Numbered from the stretch's first letter, positions 44,594 through 54,464 are shown. The stretch: DNA of 64,000 nt from Notospermus geniculatus (GCA_002633025.1 NMRB01003362.1:1-64000); one strand, 5' to 3'. Numbers and translations are program-made. The notes: generated by a model not told the origin, from the sequence alone.

Positions 44594-46126
44594 AAAAATT
44601 ATAGCACTGTGGACCATATCTTCCTACTCAAGAGTATTATTGAGTTGTATTTATGTCAGGGCAGAAGACTTTTCTGCTGTTTCGTCGATTATCGTAAGGC
44701 CTTTGACTCCATTTGGAGAGTTGCCCTTTGGAGAAAATTGATTAAACATGGTGTTAATGGTCGGGTGCTTACAATCATAAAGAATCTTTATAAAATATCA
44801 AAGTCTTGTGTTATGCACAATGGTGAAAAGTCAGATTACTTTGCGTCCAATGTTGGAGTCAGACAGGGGGAGAATTTGTCGCCTCTCCTTTTTGCAATTT
44901 TTCTAAATGACATTGAGGAATTTTTTCAAGAACATGGCTGTAATTCTCTTGGTTTTATCGGGAGGTTAGATGAGAAAGCAAGAGGTCATGAGATCGACAC
45001 ATTTTTGAAGCTCTTCATTCTATTATATGCTGACGATACTGTTCTATTAGCAGAAAATGAGAGGGATTTACAGCAATTATTGGATTGTTTAGAGAAGTAT
45101 TGTACTGATAATAAGCTATCTGTTAACGGGACTAAGACCAAAGTAATGGTTTTTACCCGGTCTAAAGCACGACTAAAGAACTTACCTGAGTTTAGATATA
45201 GAAATGCTACTCTTGAAGTAGTTGAAGAATATACTTATCTGGGAGTAATATTCAACTGGAATGGTTCATTTAGTAAACACAAGAAGATGATACATGACAA
45301 AGCTTCTAGGGCGATGTATTCGATTGTGCAGAAAGGTCTTTCATTCAATCTTAATTTTGATATGTTATTTAAGCTTTTTGATGCTTGTGTAGCTCCCATC
45401 CTGTTATACGCTGTAGAAGTTTGGGGATACGAAAATCTCGATGTTTTAGAGAAAGTGCACACTAAGTTTATGAAGATTATCCTGAGAGTTTACAAGTTTG
45501 CACATAATACCTGTGTATATGGTGAATTTGGAAGATTTCCTTTATATATTGCTGCATATCAAAGAATGCTAGGATTCTGGTACAGAACTTTGCAAGGTAA
45601 AGAGAGTAAGTTATCAAATGTTATGTACAAAATACTTTTTAACCTTCATGATAGGGACAGACACTCCTCACCATGGTTGTTGAAAATTCGTGATGTCCTT
45701 GAACAGTGTGGTCTCAATTTCGTATGGATAAGTCAGTCTGACTGCAATTTAAGTATTTCACATATTTTGAATCTTACAAAGAGAACTCTACAGGATCAAT
45801 TTATTCAGAACTGGTATAATTCTATCACAGTGGAAAATAGCTTTATTTCCTGCAGAATTTATAAAAATAGATTTGGTTTTGAGGAATACCTGAACTTTCT
45901 TCCTAAATACCTGTTATTCCCTATGATTGAATTTAGAATTGGTTCCCCTTGGTTTGAAAGTAATTGTAGAAGAAACTTGCAGTTTCATAGACATGAGAGG
46001 TTGTGTACAAGGTGTGATCGTCAGGAAGTAGGGGATGAATTTCATTTCCTCTTTCAATGCTCATTACTTTACGAAGATCATTCTTTCCTTAATTGCTTGT
46101 TTGTCCTGTCTACACAGGTTATGTAG
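44594..46126 (+). pseudogene. retrotransposon ORF2, reverse transcriptase core and C-terminus
   Basis: RNA-dependent DNA polymerase acting on the nicked target. From the open stretch starting at 44609: FVDYRKAFDSI at residues 25-35 (first catalytic Asp), VGVRQGENLSPLLFAIFLND at 82-101, and YADD at 140-143 with ILLYADDTVLLAE (two catalytic Asp). After the thumb-like region comes EVWGYENLDVLEKVHTKF, then CTRCDRQEVGDEFHFLFQC, a Cys-Cys-His-Cys cluster of the zf-RVT kind near the end. The catalytic core of this segment is intact over 505 codons, so most inactivation came from the upstream shifts and insertions. Confidence 0.88.
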
Positions 46127-46195
46127 TTCTACATTCGGGTTTCAGCTCAGTCTTTTCTAGAGTTTCAGATTGTAAAGTTCCACTTGAAAAAGACC

Positions 46196-46660
46196 CCTGT
46201 TACACAAAAAGTGTTGGATTTCGTGATTGAAATACAATGACAAGAATCATTTAAAGTTCTTGTAGTATCTCAAGCCATGATAGACAAACTTGGCTAGTTT
46301 AAGAATTACAGATTTTCTATCATTAGTTAGAAGGGATTCCATTTTAAAAGCGTTGGGACGAGTCCTATAATAACGTGGTATATATGATCTTCGTAAATAT
46401 AAGCGCTGCGCCAGTTGCTTACACTCTGCTTGTGGTCAGGCTGAGCAACCCTGCAGTTATTCAACCCTTGTCTTTCAGCTGAATTAGTTTCTCCTTAAGT
46501 CCCAACGCTTTTAAAATGGAATCCCTTCTAACTAATGATAGAAAATCTGTAATTCTTAAACTAGCCAAGTTTGTATATCATGGCTTGAGACACTACAAGA
46601 ACTTTAAATGATTCTTGCTGTATTTTGAATCACGAAATCCAACACTTTTTGTGTTACAGG
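46196..46660. mobile_element. 465 bp foldback element in the retrotransposon 3-prime UTR
   Basis: Ends CCTGTTACACAAAAAGTGTT and AACACTTTTTGTGTTACAGG. Arms of about 163 bp (46196-46359 and 46499-46660) are almost identical inverted copies (CCAAGTTTGTATATCATGGC pairs with GCCATGATAGACAAACTTGG). The loop is non-coding. No clear target duplication. Confidence 0.85.
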
Positions 46661-46668
46661 CGTATGTC

Positions 46669-46772
46669 TGATTCATGTAACTTTTTCATCTTACACTCTA
46701 TGCACCATTCTGTATGGTTAGAGTTATGAATAAATTTCATTTCATTCATTTCATTTCATTTCATTTCATTCA
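46669..46772 (+). repeat. retrotransposon 3-prime terminus and CATTT tail
   Basis: TGATTCATGTAACTTTTTCA to GTTATGAATAAATTTC (AATAAA-like signal) followed by repeated CATTT units. Duplicated almost exactly at 47117-47232. Confidence 0.85.
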
Positions 46773-47116
46773 TGAATTGTGGATCAAATGTTGACAGTGA
46801 TGAAATTTTACTTCAAAAATGATTCCCAAGTTGCATCCTCATGCCACCAATTCTGTGTTAGTAATCATCATATCAATATGCACTAAAAAGCTGCCTCTAG
46901 AGGCCATTTAACCAGACATACGAAATACGAGGAAACTTCTTGATAAAAGTTTTAGTCTCGCGTCACCAGCCTCTCTCTCTTACAGGGGAGAGTCTGGTAG
47001 AAAAGACTACAACTTTCGTTACTGCCAGGTGGCGAGTGTCCAGCTCAGAGCATCCGAATCTGATTGGCCAACGGCTGATTTCACGTCATCAAACATGGCT
47101 GCGCCCATGAAACGCN
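46773..47116. other. 343 bp between the two retrotransposon tails
   Basis: Contains the AAGCTGCCTCTAGAGGCC inverted-repeat end, a CTCTCTCTCTTACAGGGGAG stretch and a single N at 47116 immediately before the second tail. No gene. Confidence 0.5.
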
Positions 47117-47232
47117 TGATTCATGTAACTTTTTCATCTTACACTCTATGCACCATTCTGTATGGTTAGAGTTATGAATAAATTTCATTTCATTTCATTT
47201 CATTTCATTTCATTTCATTTCATTTCATTTCA
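47117..47232 (+). repeat. second retrotransposon 3-prime tail
   Basis: Repeats the terminal 85-90 bp of the element plus a longer CATTT array. It starts right after an N, so it is either a severely 5-prime-truncated second insertion or a scaffold join between two reads or haplotypes. Confidence 0.75.
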
Positions 47233-48067
47233 TGGAAATCAACTTAAAGGCATACTATGCCAATGTTTATGAAACCATATCATGACACCAGGGTCCCCAA
47301 GAACCTCCCCCTCCCCTACAAGTACATGTACATACAGACGTATGAGACGCCTGTACTGTGGTCTAAAGCTGCGTTTACCAGACGTCCGAAATGCGATATA
47401 CGGGATGCGGAAGCGATGATGCGAAAATGCATAGCATAGGCCTAGGCCTCTGTTCTGTTTATAATTAGAATTTTCCGGTACCGCCGTCATCGCGCCTTCG
47501 GCGATGGTATGCTCAGCCATCTACCGACGGTCTACCGACGGTCCCAGATGGGACCTTCCATTACTAGTATATCTTGAGTTGTCTATAAGAGGCTACCTGT
47601 TTATTTCCCCTTATTTTTTATTTTTCCGCGTTTTCGACTTTCCGCGTTTTCGAATATCCGCGTTTTTTAAAAACGCGGATATCCGGCGGATATCCGCGTT
47701 ATCCGCGTTTTCTACATGCCCTATATTTACACGCATTACCTGCCGCAGGAACATTCTGAAAGTTTCTTGGCTTGTGTTTGAGCATCCCGGTACTTGGCTC
47801 TCATTGCACAGTAGGCCTATGCTTATAGAGTAACAAAGGAGGAGGGTCTGGGGGGGGGGGCGGCTCCCCGAGAAATTTTAGAATGTAGATGCTCTGAGAC
47901 ATGATTTCAGTGCTATTCTTAAACCAAAATTTACACGAATACAAGTTTGATTTTTTTTTCTGCTTGCCTACAGCGGGACTCTCTTACTGCTGTGGGTAGG
48001 TGCACCCAGTGCGCCCCCCCCCCGCCTACGCCCCTGGCTTAACTCGTCCCGATGTTATCGCATTGTC
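47233..48067. other. region upstream of the LicD-family gene
   Basis: It holds a solo end of a TTTACCAGACGTCCGAAATGCG-type element (47364-47420; related copies in the intron), a run of TCCGCGTTTTCGA and ATATCCGCG repeats (47625-47710), poly-G (47850-47862) and poly-C (48015-48024) tracts. No TATA box or defined promoter stands out. Confidence 0.45.
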
Positions 48068-48242
48068 ATGTCTTCTAATTTCAGGTCCGTTTGGTTGCTA
48101 CTGGTTATAGTTGCGCTCCTTGGTGTGATATTTTTCCTGATACACTCGGAACACGCCGCCTCATTGATCCGTCGGGCCTGTGCACGACTTCCGGGACAGA
48201 ACGGTAAGGCCACCAAACAGACGAATAGGCCTAAAAAGCCAG
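48068..48242 (+). CDS. LicD-family membrane protein, exon 1
   Basis: Start ATG at 48068. The exon encodes 58 residues plus one base. Residues 1-6 are a short N-tail with an arginine, residues about 8-25 (VWLLLVIVALLGVIFFLI) form a signal anchor, and a basic stem follows (RRACARLPGQ, RPKKP). This is the usual type II topology of Golgi glycan-modifying enzymes, with the catalytic part in the lumen. The exon ends at CCAG/GTATGT, a strong donor (GT at 48243-48244), phase 1. The frame would otherwise read on into intronic repeats. This assignment rests on the perfect phase match with exon 2 and on the topology. Upstream non-coding exons cannot be excluded. Confidence 0.75.
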
Positions 48243-48311
48243 GTATGTGGGACGAGGTTACCAAAGATCATGAGGGGCTAGGCCTTGTTCTCGCAAATTC
48301 GCGGACTTTGT

Positions 48312-48462
48312 CTAAAGCTGCATTTAGCTGACACGCGGAATGCGGTATAGGGCCGCGGAATCCCCGGCGGAAGCGATTTGTTGTATGCGAAATGCATTGA
48401 ACTTTCCGCTTACCGCGTTCCGCAATCCGCATACCGCGTGCAGCTAAATCCAGCTTAAAGCT
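48312..48462 (+). mobile_element. intronic TIR element family J, copy 1
   Basis: Ends TAAAGCTGCATTTAGCTGAC and GCAGCTAAATCCAGCTTAAA, interior CGCGGAATGCGG pairing with CCGCGTTCCGC. An inverted copy follows at 48603-48737 and a solo end at 47364. Confidence 0.7.
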
Positions 48463-48468
48463 AGGTTT

Positions 48469-48602
48469 AAGGCTGATTCATACTCCGTCCGGATTTTGCG
48501 CCGACTATGATCAATTTCACTGCGTGTGCACATTCACGTCGTGGAAACCTGCGATCAGTTTCATTTGACGCCGGGTCCGCAAGCGAGTATGAATCAGCCC
48601 TT
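48469..48602. mobile_element. intronic foldback element
   Basis: Ends AAGGCTGATTCATACTCCGT and GCGAGTATGAATCAGCCCTT are inverted. About 134 bp, lying between the two family J copies. Confidence 0.7.
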
Positions 48603-48737
48603 AGCTGACACGCGGAATGCGGATTGCGGAACGCGGAAGCGGAAAATGCAATGCATTTTCGCATACAACATATCGCTTCCGCCGGGGATTCCGCGTCCCT
48701 ATACCGCATTCCGGATGTCTGGTAAACGCAGCTTTAG
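48603..48737 (-). mobile_element. intronic TIR element family J, copy 2
   Basis: Inverted relative to copy 1, starting TTAGCTGACACGCGGAATGC and ending TCTGGTAAACGCAGCTTTAG. The first dozen bases of its left end are missing where the neighbouring foldback inserted. Confidence 0.65.
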
Positions 48738-48812
48738 ACTTTTATGTCGCCAAAACGTTCGGCACGGTTTCAGAGCGGCCACGAACGCGAACGTGGAAGA
48801 AGTCGCTGCTTG

Positions 48813-48976
48813 AGGTGGTCACAGACGACTGGCGCTTAAGCAACGCGTCGGGAAAGCGTTCAATCAATCAGGGAGGCGGTAACAGAGACCGAAACACCTA
48901 CCGAAGAATCTGATTGGCGGAACGCCTGCACGACGCATCGCGTACGCGCCAGTTCCACCATGTACGCGCCAGTGTT
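48813..48976. mobile_element. MITE family F, copy 2 (intronic)
   Basis: Shares CAATCAGGGAGGCGGTAACA-type words and GACCGAAACACCTACCGAAG with 15767-15922. The right end carries a short duplicated TACGCGCCAGT. Confidence 0.7.
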
Positions 48977-49277
48977 TCCACCATGTAGGCCAGATGTTAC
49001 ACCTGTCCACTATGGACAGTTTGGCAGAGCGCAACCCACACACGTCAAATCAAATGCATTGTTCTTTTCTCAACAAAGGTTTCGCTGCGTTCGTTGATGC
49101 AACATCGATCGTGAGCGGTGTTTCACGTCACATGACACCGAAAGCAAACCGGGAACATCACCATAAGAGGTTATCTGTTCAATCTTTTCTTTAAAACAAC
49201 CCTAGGCCTACTGACAGCATTTACCATCTACAAGTAATTATTATCATGCAACTAATGGTGTTTCTTCTTCTTCGTAG

Positions 49278-50077
49278 CGAAACTCGAATTTCCTCGTCTT
49301 TACGAGATACCATCATGTAGCTTGTGGAAAAACAAGTCAGTCAACCGTGACGTCTGCAGGAACCTCGACGCCGTGATGGGGGAACAAACACGACAAGCCT
49401 ACCTTCGTTTGATGAAATACTTTGACGAAATGGCGACCAAACACGGATGGACGTATTTCATGTGTTTTGGGACGTTGTTTGGCTCGTGGAGGCATCATGA
49501 CGTCATACCCTGGGACCAAGACATGGATTTGATGGTCGAATACAAAGATAGAGTGGACATCGTGGATAAAATCGACGCACAGACGAGATTTGTACCCAAA
49601 CAATGCACGCATCATAAAATCAGACTCTATGACAGTGAGTACGTCACAGGGGAAGTGTATGGCGCAGATATTGGACGATACAAAACGCCATCTATTGACA
49701 TGTTCTTTTTCACACGGAATTCGACGCATATATATCGTTCAGATTATCCCGACATGTACATTTATAAACTCGAGGATATTTTTCCCCTTCATAGGAGGCC
49801 CATGTCTACCTTTTCGTTAAACTCCCCACGCGATCCTGTCAAACATTTGGTGACACATTACAAGGCCACCGACGTCTGCGCTCTGAAAGGTTATCCAAAA
49901 TGCAAATGGTACGAGAAATACATTCCCTTCGTTCACCGGAAGTGGTTGGGCAGGATAATGGAGGAGTCACTTATTCTAAACGGGAAAGTTTTACAAGTGA
50001 AAAAAGTTAATGAAATGAAGGAAAACATTCCGCTAAATCCGTACACCCTGGCAACGAAACGATTTCCTCAGAATTAG
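49278..50077 (+). CDS. LicD-family phospho-sugar transferase-like protein, exon 2
   Basis: Terminal coding exon; with exon 1 it gives about 324 residues. It begins after a good acceptor (TTTCTTCTTCTTCGTAG, AG at 49276-49277), completing the split codon in phase 1 with no stop. The LicD core runs from about residue 113: GWTYFMCFGTLFGSWRHHDV, then IPWDQDMDLMV with the acidic metal-binding motif DQDMD at residues 138-142. This matches the GTLLGxxRxxxxIPWDxDxD signature of the LicD/fukutin-related family. Family members transfer phosphocholine or ribitol-5-phosphate, or act on O-mannosyl glycans. The substrate here cannot be read from sequence. Several lumenal cysteines (QCTHHK, DVCALKGYPKCKW) suggest disulfides. 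Stop TAG at 50075-50077. It looks intact and functional and is the only confident host gene in the window. Confidence 0.88.
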
Positions 50078-50326
50078 TATGGGCCGGGTTGCATCATCAG
50101 TCATGCTCAAAACTGAGTTTGAGGTTGACCTCAGCAGAGTAAGACCTAAAAGTTGATTACGGCCAATCTTGCACAGGATATTCAATGTTCTTGAGTATGA
50201 CTTTGATGATGAGAATAGCAACCTCGTTCCCAGGGGTCGTTCGCTTTCTGACAAAATGGCGGTCGCGTTACTAACCCCTGGCAGGGTGTATATAAAACGA
50301 AGACCTAAGACCTAAGACCTGTAAAA

Positions 50327-50628
50327 AACTAAGACCCAGTATAAAACGAAGACCCCACTAGGTAAAAAACTAAGACCCAGTATAAAACGAAGACCCCACT
50401 AGGTAAAAAACTAAGACCCAGTATAAAACAAAGACCCCACTAGGTAAAAAACTAAGACCCAGTATAAAACGAAGACCCCACTAGGTAAAAAACTAAGACC
50501 CAGTATAAAACGAAGACCCCACTAGGTAAAAAACTAAGACCCAGTATAAAACGAAGACCCCACTAGGTAAAAAACTAAGACCCAGTATAAAACGAAGACC
50601 CCACTAGGTAAAAAACTAAGACCCAGNG
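50327..50628 (+). repeat. 41 bp tandem array, left arm
   Basis: Period is exactly 41 bp; each unit contains TAAAACGAAGACCCCACTAG followed by GTAAAAAACTAAGACCCAG. One unit has a C-to-A change (AAAACAAAG). The array is cut at an N (50627), so its true length is probably greater than assembled. Confidence 0.9.
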
Positions 50629-50735
50629 TAAACGCTACCAAATGCGGTCCAATGTGGATTTTGGACCGCATTGTACCACATACGACCACATTCAAATCCA
50701 GGTGAGCACATGGCCCATGGACCATTTCATTTATA
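50629..50735 (-). mobile_element. fragment of the 44.3 kb insertion family
   Basis: CCAGGTGAGCACATGGCCCATGGACCATTT is (inverted) the same terminus as the start of 44295-44593, with one substitution near the middle. It lies just after the N that truncates the array. AATGCGGTCCAATG at 50640 and CATTGTACCACATACGACCACATT add a small imperfect hairpin. Confidence 0.55.
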
Positions 50736-50998
50736 AAATGAACTTTGTATTTCTTGCAATGAATTTTACATGTAATAAGAATACAAAATATGAACCAATT
50801 GATGACTTGACGTACTTCATTCTCCATGATGATAAATTTGCAATAATCACCACCTTCTTTTGCGAGAGAACCCAATGCAAGTAGTCAAAACCACTGCACA
50901 GAATCCGGCCATATTCTGAGAAAATGAGCATTCTGATTATAAGAGAAGGATCAGAAAATATGAAGACAAATAGCGGCATTCCTTCCCTGAATTTTCGC

Positions 50999-52135
50999 CA
51001 GGGTCTTAGTTTTTTACCTAGTAGGGTCTTAGTTTTATACCTTTTCAACTTGAGATATCTCTGAACCTACTCACCCGAATCAGTTGCAATTAACGGGTGT
51101 TGTATACAAGGCTGCACTCTGACATTGGTGAGAATTTGGTTGTGATTAGGCATCGCATATTTATTTATGCTAATGTGTCCTGTGCACATTGGTCCAATGC
51201 GAGAGAACCCAATGCAAATAATCACAACCACCGCACAGAATCCGGCCATATTCTGAGTAAATGAGCGTTCTGATTATAAGAGTACGATCAGAAAATATGA
51301 AGACAATAGCGGCATTCCTTCCCTGAATTTTCGCCAGGGTCTTAGTTTTTTACCTAGTAGGGTCTTAGTTTTATACCTTTTCAACTTGAGATATCTCTGA
51401 ACCTACTCACCCGAATCAGTTGCAATTAACGGGTGTTGTATACAAGGCTGCACTTTGACATTGGTGAGAATTTGGTTGTGATTAGGCATCGCATATTTAT
51501 TTATGCTAATGTGTCCTGTGCACATTGGTCCATTGCGAGAGAACCCAATGAGCAAATAATCACAACCACTGCACAGAATCCGGCCATATTCTGAGAAAAT
51601 GAGCGTTCTGAATATAAGAGTACAATCAGAAAATATGAAGACAATAGCGGCATTCCTTCCCTGAATTTTCGCCAGGGTCTTAGTTTTTTACCTAGTAGGG
51701 TCTTAGTTTTATACCTTTTCAACTTGAGATATCTCTGAACCTACTCATCCGAATCAGTTGCTATTAACGGGTGTTGTATACAAGGCTGCACTTTGACATT
51801 GCGCTGAATTTTCGCCAGGGTCTTAGTTTTTTACCTAGTAGGGTCTTAGTTTTATACCTTTTCAACTTGAGATATCTCTGAACCTACTTATCCGAGTCAG
51901 TTGCTATTAACGGGTGTTGTATACAAGGCTGCACTTTGACATTGGTGAGAATTTGGTTGTGATTAGGCATCGCATATTTATTTATGCTAATGTGTCCTGT
52001 GCACATTGGTGCATTGCGAAAGAACCTAATGCAAATAATCACAAACACGACTGCACAGAATCCGGCCATATTCTGAGTAAATGACCGTTCTGATTATAAG
52101 AGTACCCCACAATAGCGGAATTCCTGCACTGAATT
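50999..52135 (-). repeat. ~338 bp tandem repeat core
   Basis: Units share GGGTCTTAGTTTTTTACCTA, CTTGAGATATCTCTGAACCT, ACGGGTGTTGTATACAAGGC, GGCATCGCATATTTATTTAT and CATATTCTGAG. Spacing is 337, 338 and then 141 bp, the last because of an internal deletion. Units are 95 per cent or more alike by eye. Confidence 0.85.
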
Positions 52136-52312
52136 TTTGCCTGGGTCTTAGTTTTTTACCTAGTGGGGTCTTCGTTTTATACTGGGTCTTAGTTTTTTAC
52201 CTAGTGGGGTCTTCGTTTTATACTGGGTCTTAGTTTTTTACCTAGTGGGGTCTTCGTTTTATACTGGGTCTTAGTTTTTTACAGGTCTTAGGTCTTCGTT
52301 TTATATACACCC

Positions 52313-52636
52313 CACTTCGATGGAAAAATTGAATGCAACACAACAGAGTATGGTGTAGTATCCCCTTTAAAGAATGAAATAGCTTGTTACACTCACATGA
52401 AGTATGGTGTAATATCCCCTTTAACTCATTTACCGCCCAGGTTGGAGCAGACAGTATCTTCTGTTGAAGTTTTCTAAAATCCTTGGCAATGAATTGGAAA
52501 GAATTTGAAGAAACATTCTTCAGATGGTTGATAGGAACAACATTTCTTCAAATATTTTTCAATCGATACCACAGGATGTGAGAAAACTTGGACAGAAGTT
52601 GTCGTCTGCTGGACTCTGGGAGCAGATGAGTTAAGA
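52313..52636. other. no gene; short direct repeat
   Basis: GTATGGTGTAGTATCCCCTTTAA and GTATGGTGTAATATCCCCTTTAA occur 60 bp apart (about 52349 and 52403). Nothing coding. Confidence 0.5.
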
Positions 52637-52830
52637 AAGAACAAGATGACATTGTAAATGTCGTATGGTTCCCAATATGTACTTGACGTACCGGTACATG
52701 TATGATACATTGATAGATATCAAGATATGTTGATAGAGATCAGATACCAGTTCATTGATAGAGATCAGGATACATTGACATATATCAATACATTGATTGA
52801 TGGACTGCGATGAATAGCCAGTCCTATTTT
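52637..52830 (+). repeat. dispersed repeat K, copy 1 (left of the Helentron)
   Basis: AAGATGACATTGTAAATGTC, GTATGGTTCC and repeated ATAGAGATCAGGATACATTGA words. A second copy in the same orientation lies at 63153-63300, on the other side of the Helentron. Confidence 0.65.
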
Positions 52831-53564
52831 TGAATGATGATTGATAAAATTTGACCGTTCATGACGAGCACGAATATATCCTGAAACAATAACCCTGCAG
52901 AATTAGAGTGTTCTGATTACGAATATTATTTTGTGAATGGAGGTTATGCAACTGGATGAGTTGTGTGTGATGCCATTTTGTGGAAGATTGGATGAAAATG
53001 ATTGACAATGTATGGGGGGGGGTCCTCTTCATAAACATTTGACCAAATGATCGACGAAAAATTTAGATGAAAATGATTGATCGCGCAGCCATATAAAGTG
53101 CTTTTACGGCCAGTTGACGACATCATGTTTCTTTTTACATTTATAAAATGTTAATTTTCCTTGACGATTGACATATAGATTCCACTGCTGTTGGTGCGTA
53201 TTTCACAAATTGCATTTGCTACATACATGAAAGTTGCAATGCTGCAAAGGGAAATCGTTTGCATTGGCCATGAAATTTTATACGTACCGGTATCAGTGTG
53301 CAATAACTTCAGGAATAGGTTACTTGTCTGCATTTATTTTTATGTGTTGGCTTGGAAATATCTGAGAGGTGTCAGTTTGACTTATTATCCATCAGGTTCA
53401 TAGGTCAACGAATAATATACTTGGCTGAACGTACTGGTATGTCTACGAGAGGAAGAAAACTCCTTCCGGTTTGCAGCGGCGATAGGCCCTACATTGGTGA
53501 ACAAACTTCGAACATGCCAAAGTAGAAATCATAGCTAAGTTGTGAGTGTGGGCCAAGTACTGTC
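52831..53564. other. downstream flank of the Helentron
   Basis: AT-rich, with a short direct repeat GATGAAAATGATTGA (52990, 53069). It may contain the element 3-prime end, but I could not define a terminus. Confidence 0.4.
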
Positions 53565-54446
53565 TCATGGTAATTGTATTTCTATAACTACGAAATCGTG
53601 GTCAGAGAAATAACAGTCTGTTACATAAACCATTAATTTGGAACTTAATATATTAGTGTAGACATGATCGAGGGTTGATCCGTAATCAGTTGTTGGGCCT
53701 TTGACTACCTGATTGAGATTTAGGTCATTCATTGCAGTTAATAGTTTGTTTGATGTGTCTGATGTAGCGTTGCATAGATCGATGTTGAAATCTCCACAAA
53801 TTATAGTCGGGAGGGAGAGATCAACTTTTTCAAGACATTTTGTTAAATTTTCAACGAATGTCTGTGCAGAGATTGTAGCAGATGCCCTGTATGCAGTTAT
53901 GATGTTAATGACGGGAGAATTTGGCGGTTCAATGGTACATGGCAGGATTTCGACATTTTGTGGCACACCTGTTACCTTGTCGGGCAACACAGATGACTTT
54001 GCGGCTAACATGATACCACCTCTTGGAACAGCACCAGGTCTGTCATGACGGATGATACAGAAGTCATTTCTGATGAGGTCATTTTCATGCAATTTCTGAT
54101 TATATGACAGAAATGTTTCTGTAAAGCAACAAACATCTGCATTCTGAACAATGGGGTCACATTGTAAATCTGGTAGATGTTTCTTGTAAGATCTGACGTT
54201 CAGAGATACAAGTCTGAGGGTGGAACTTTCTGTGGAAGACAACTGTCGCATTGAAGGAAGTTTTTCTTTACTTAAGCGCTGGAGTTCCTTTGTGACTTGG
54301 GGACTGACCTTGATTGCAGATGCATCAAATCCAAGTAAATAGAGACCCTCTAATGTCTTAACTCTACTGAATGCTACATAGGCTTGGCCTGGCATGAAAC
54401 GTGGTCCACGTCCTCGCTTTTCCATACAGACAACTATTCTGTCCAT
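53565..54446 (-). pseudogene. Helentron C-terminal helicase motif plus endonuclease
   Basis: Residues 1-45 of this open block finish the helicase (QAYVAFSRVKTLEGLYLLGF is the last SF1 motif). After a linker, an APE-type endonuclease runs from about 77 to the end. LVSLNVRSYKK carries Asn83, CFTETFL carries Glu110, IICGDFNIDL carries Asp219 and Asn221, GSTLDHVY carries Asp260, and SDHDFVVIEI carries Asp282 and His283. All catalytic positions I can identify are present. The endonuclease would cut target DNA during insertion. The domain ends at a natural-looking stop (53565). The N-terminal part of the same protein is separated by the insertion at 54533-55565. Confidence 0.88.
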
Positions 54447-54464
54447 TGTTTTGCCCTGTACTTT

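Larger units (their letters stand above)
41926..46772 (+). mobile_element. non-LTR retrotransposon (CR1/L2-like group), inactive
   Basis: In order: an ORF1 remnant (to 42181), an APE-type endonuclease (42190-42960s), a linker, a reverse transcriptase with YADD (44609-46126), a C-terminal Cys/His cluster and a 3-prime CATTT repeat tail ending at about 46772. The clade cannot be fixed by eye. The endonuclease-RT order and short microsatellite tail fit the CR1/L2/RTE range. It carries at least two frameshifts in the RT region and three younger insertions at 42785-42965, 44295-44593 and 46196-46660. Confidence 0.85.
41357..46911. mobile_element. candidate TTAA-bounded TIR element hosting the retrotransposon
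   Basis: TTAAAGGGCCTCTGGAGGCA at the left and TGCCTCTAGAGGCCATTTAA at the right are inverted repeats differing at about two positions, each bounded by TTAA (41357-41360, 46908-46911). If real, a small element received the 4.8 kb non-LTR retrotransposon. The left TTAA is shared with the family G copy next door, so a coincidence of neighbouring elements is possible. Confidence 0.4.
50284..52312. mobile_element. 2.0 kb TIR element built from tandem arrays
   Basis: Ends GGGTGTATATAAAACGAAGA and TCTTCGTTTTATATACACCC are exact inverted repeats. The left arm continues as about seven copies of a 41 bp unit (ACTAAGACCCAGTATAAAAC...). The right arm carries 3-4 copies of the same unit inverted. The middle is a tandem array of a ~338 bp unit (starts near 51000, 51337, 51675, with a shortened one near 51816). 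No transposase. Flanks share only CA, so the target duplication is 2 bp or undetermined. Confidence 0.8.

Noticed and set aside
48068-48331. Reading exon 1 of the LicD gene as a complete 87-residue protein
   Set aside because: The frame past 48242 enters a repeat, and a strong donor plus a phase-matched acceptor at 49278 explain it better as an exon.
53565-54446. The endonuclease block as part of a non-LTR retrotransposon
   Set aside because: Its first 45 residues are the last helicase motif in the same frame and no reverse transcriptase follows, so it is the Helentron C-terminus.
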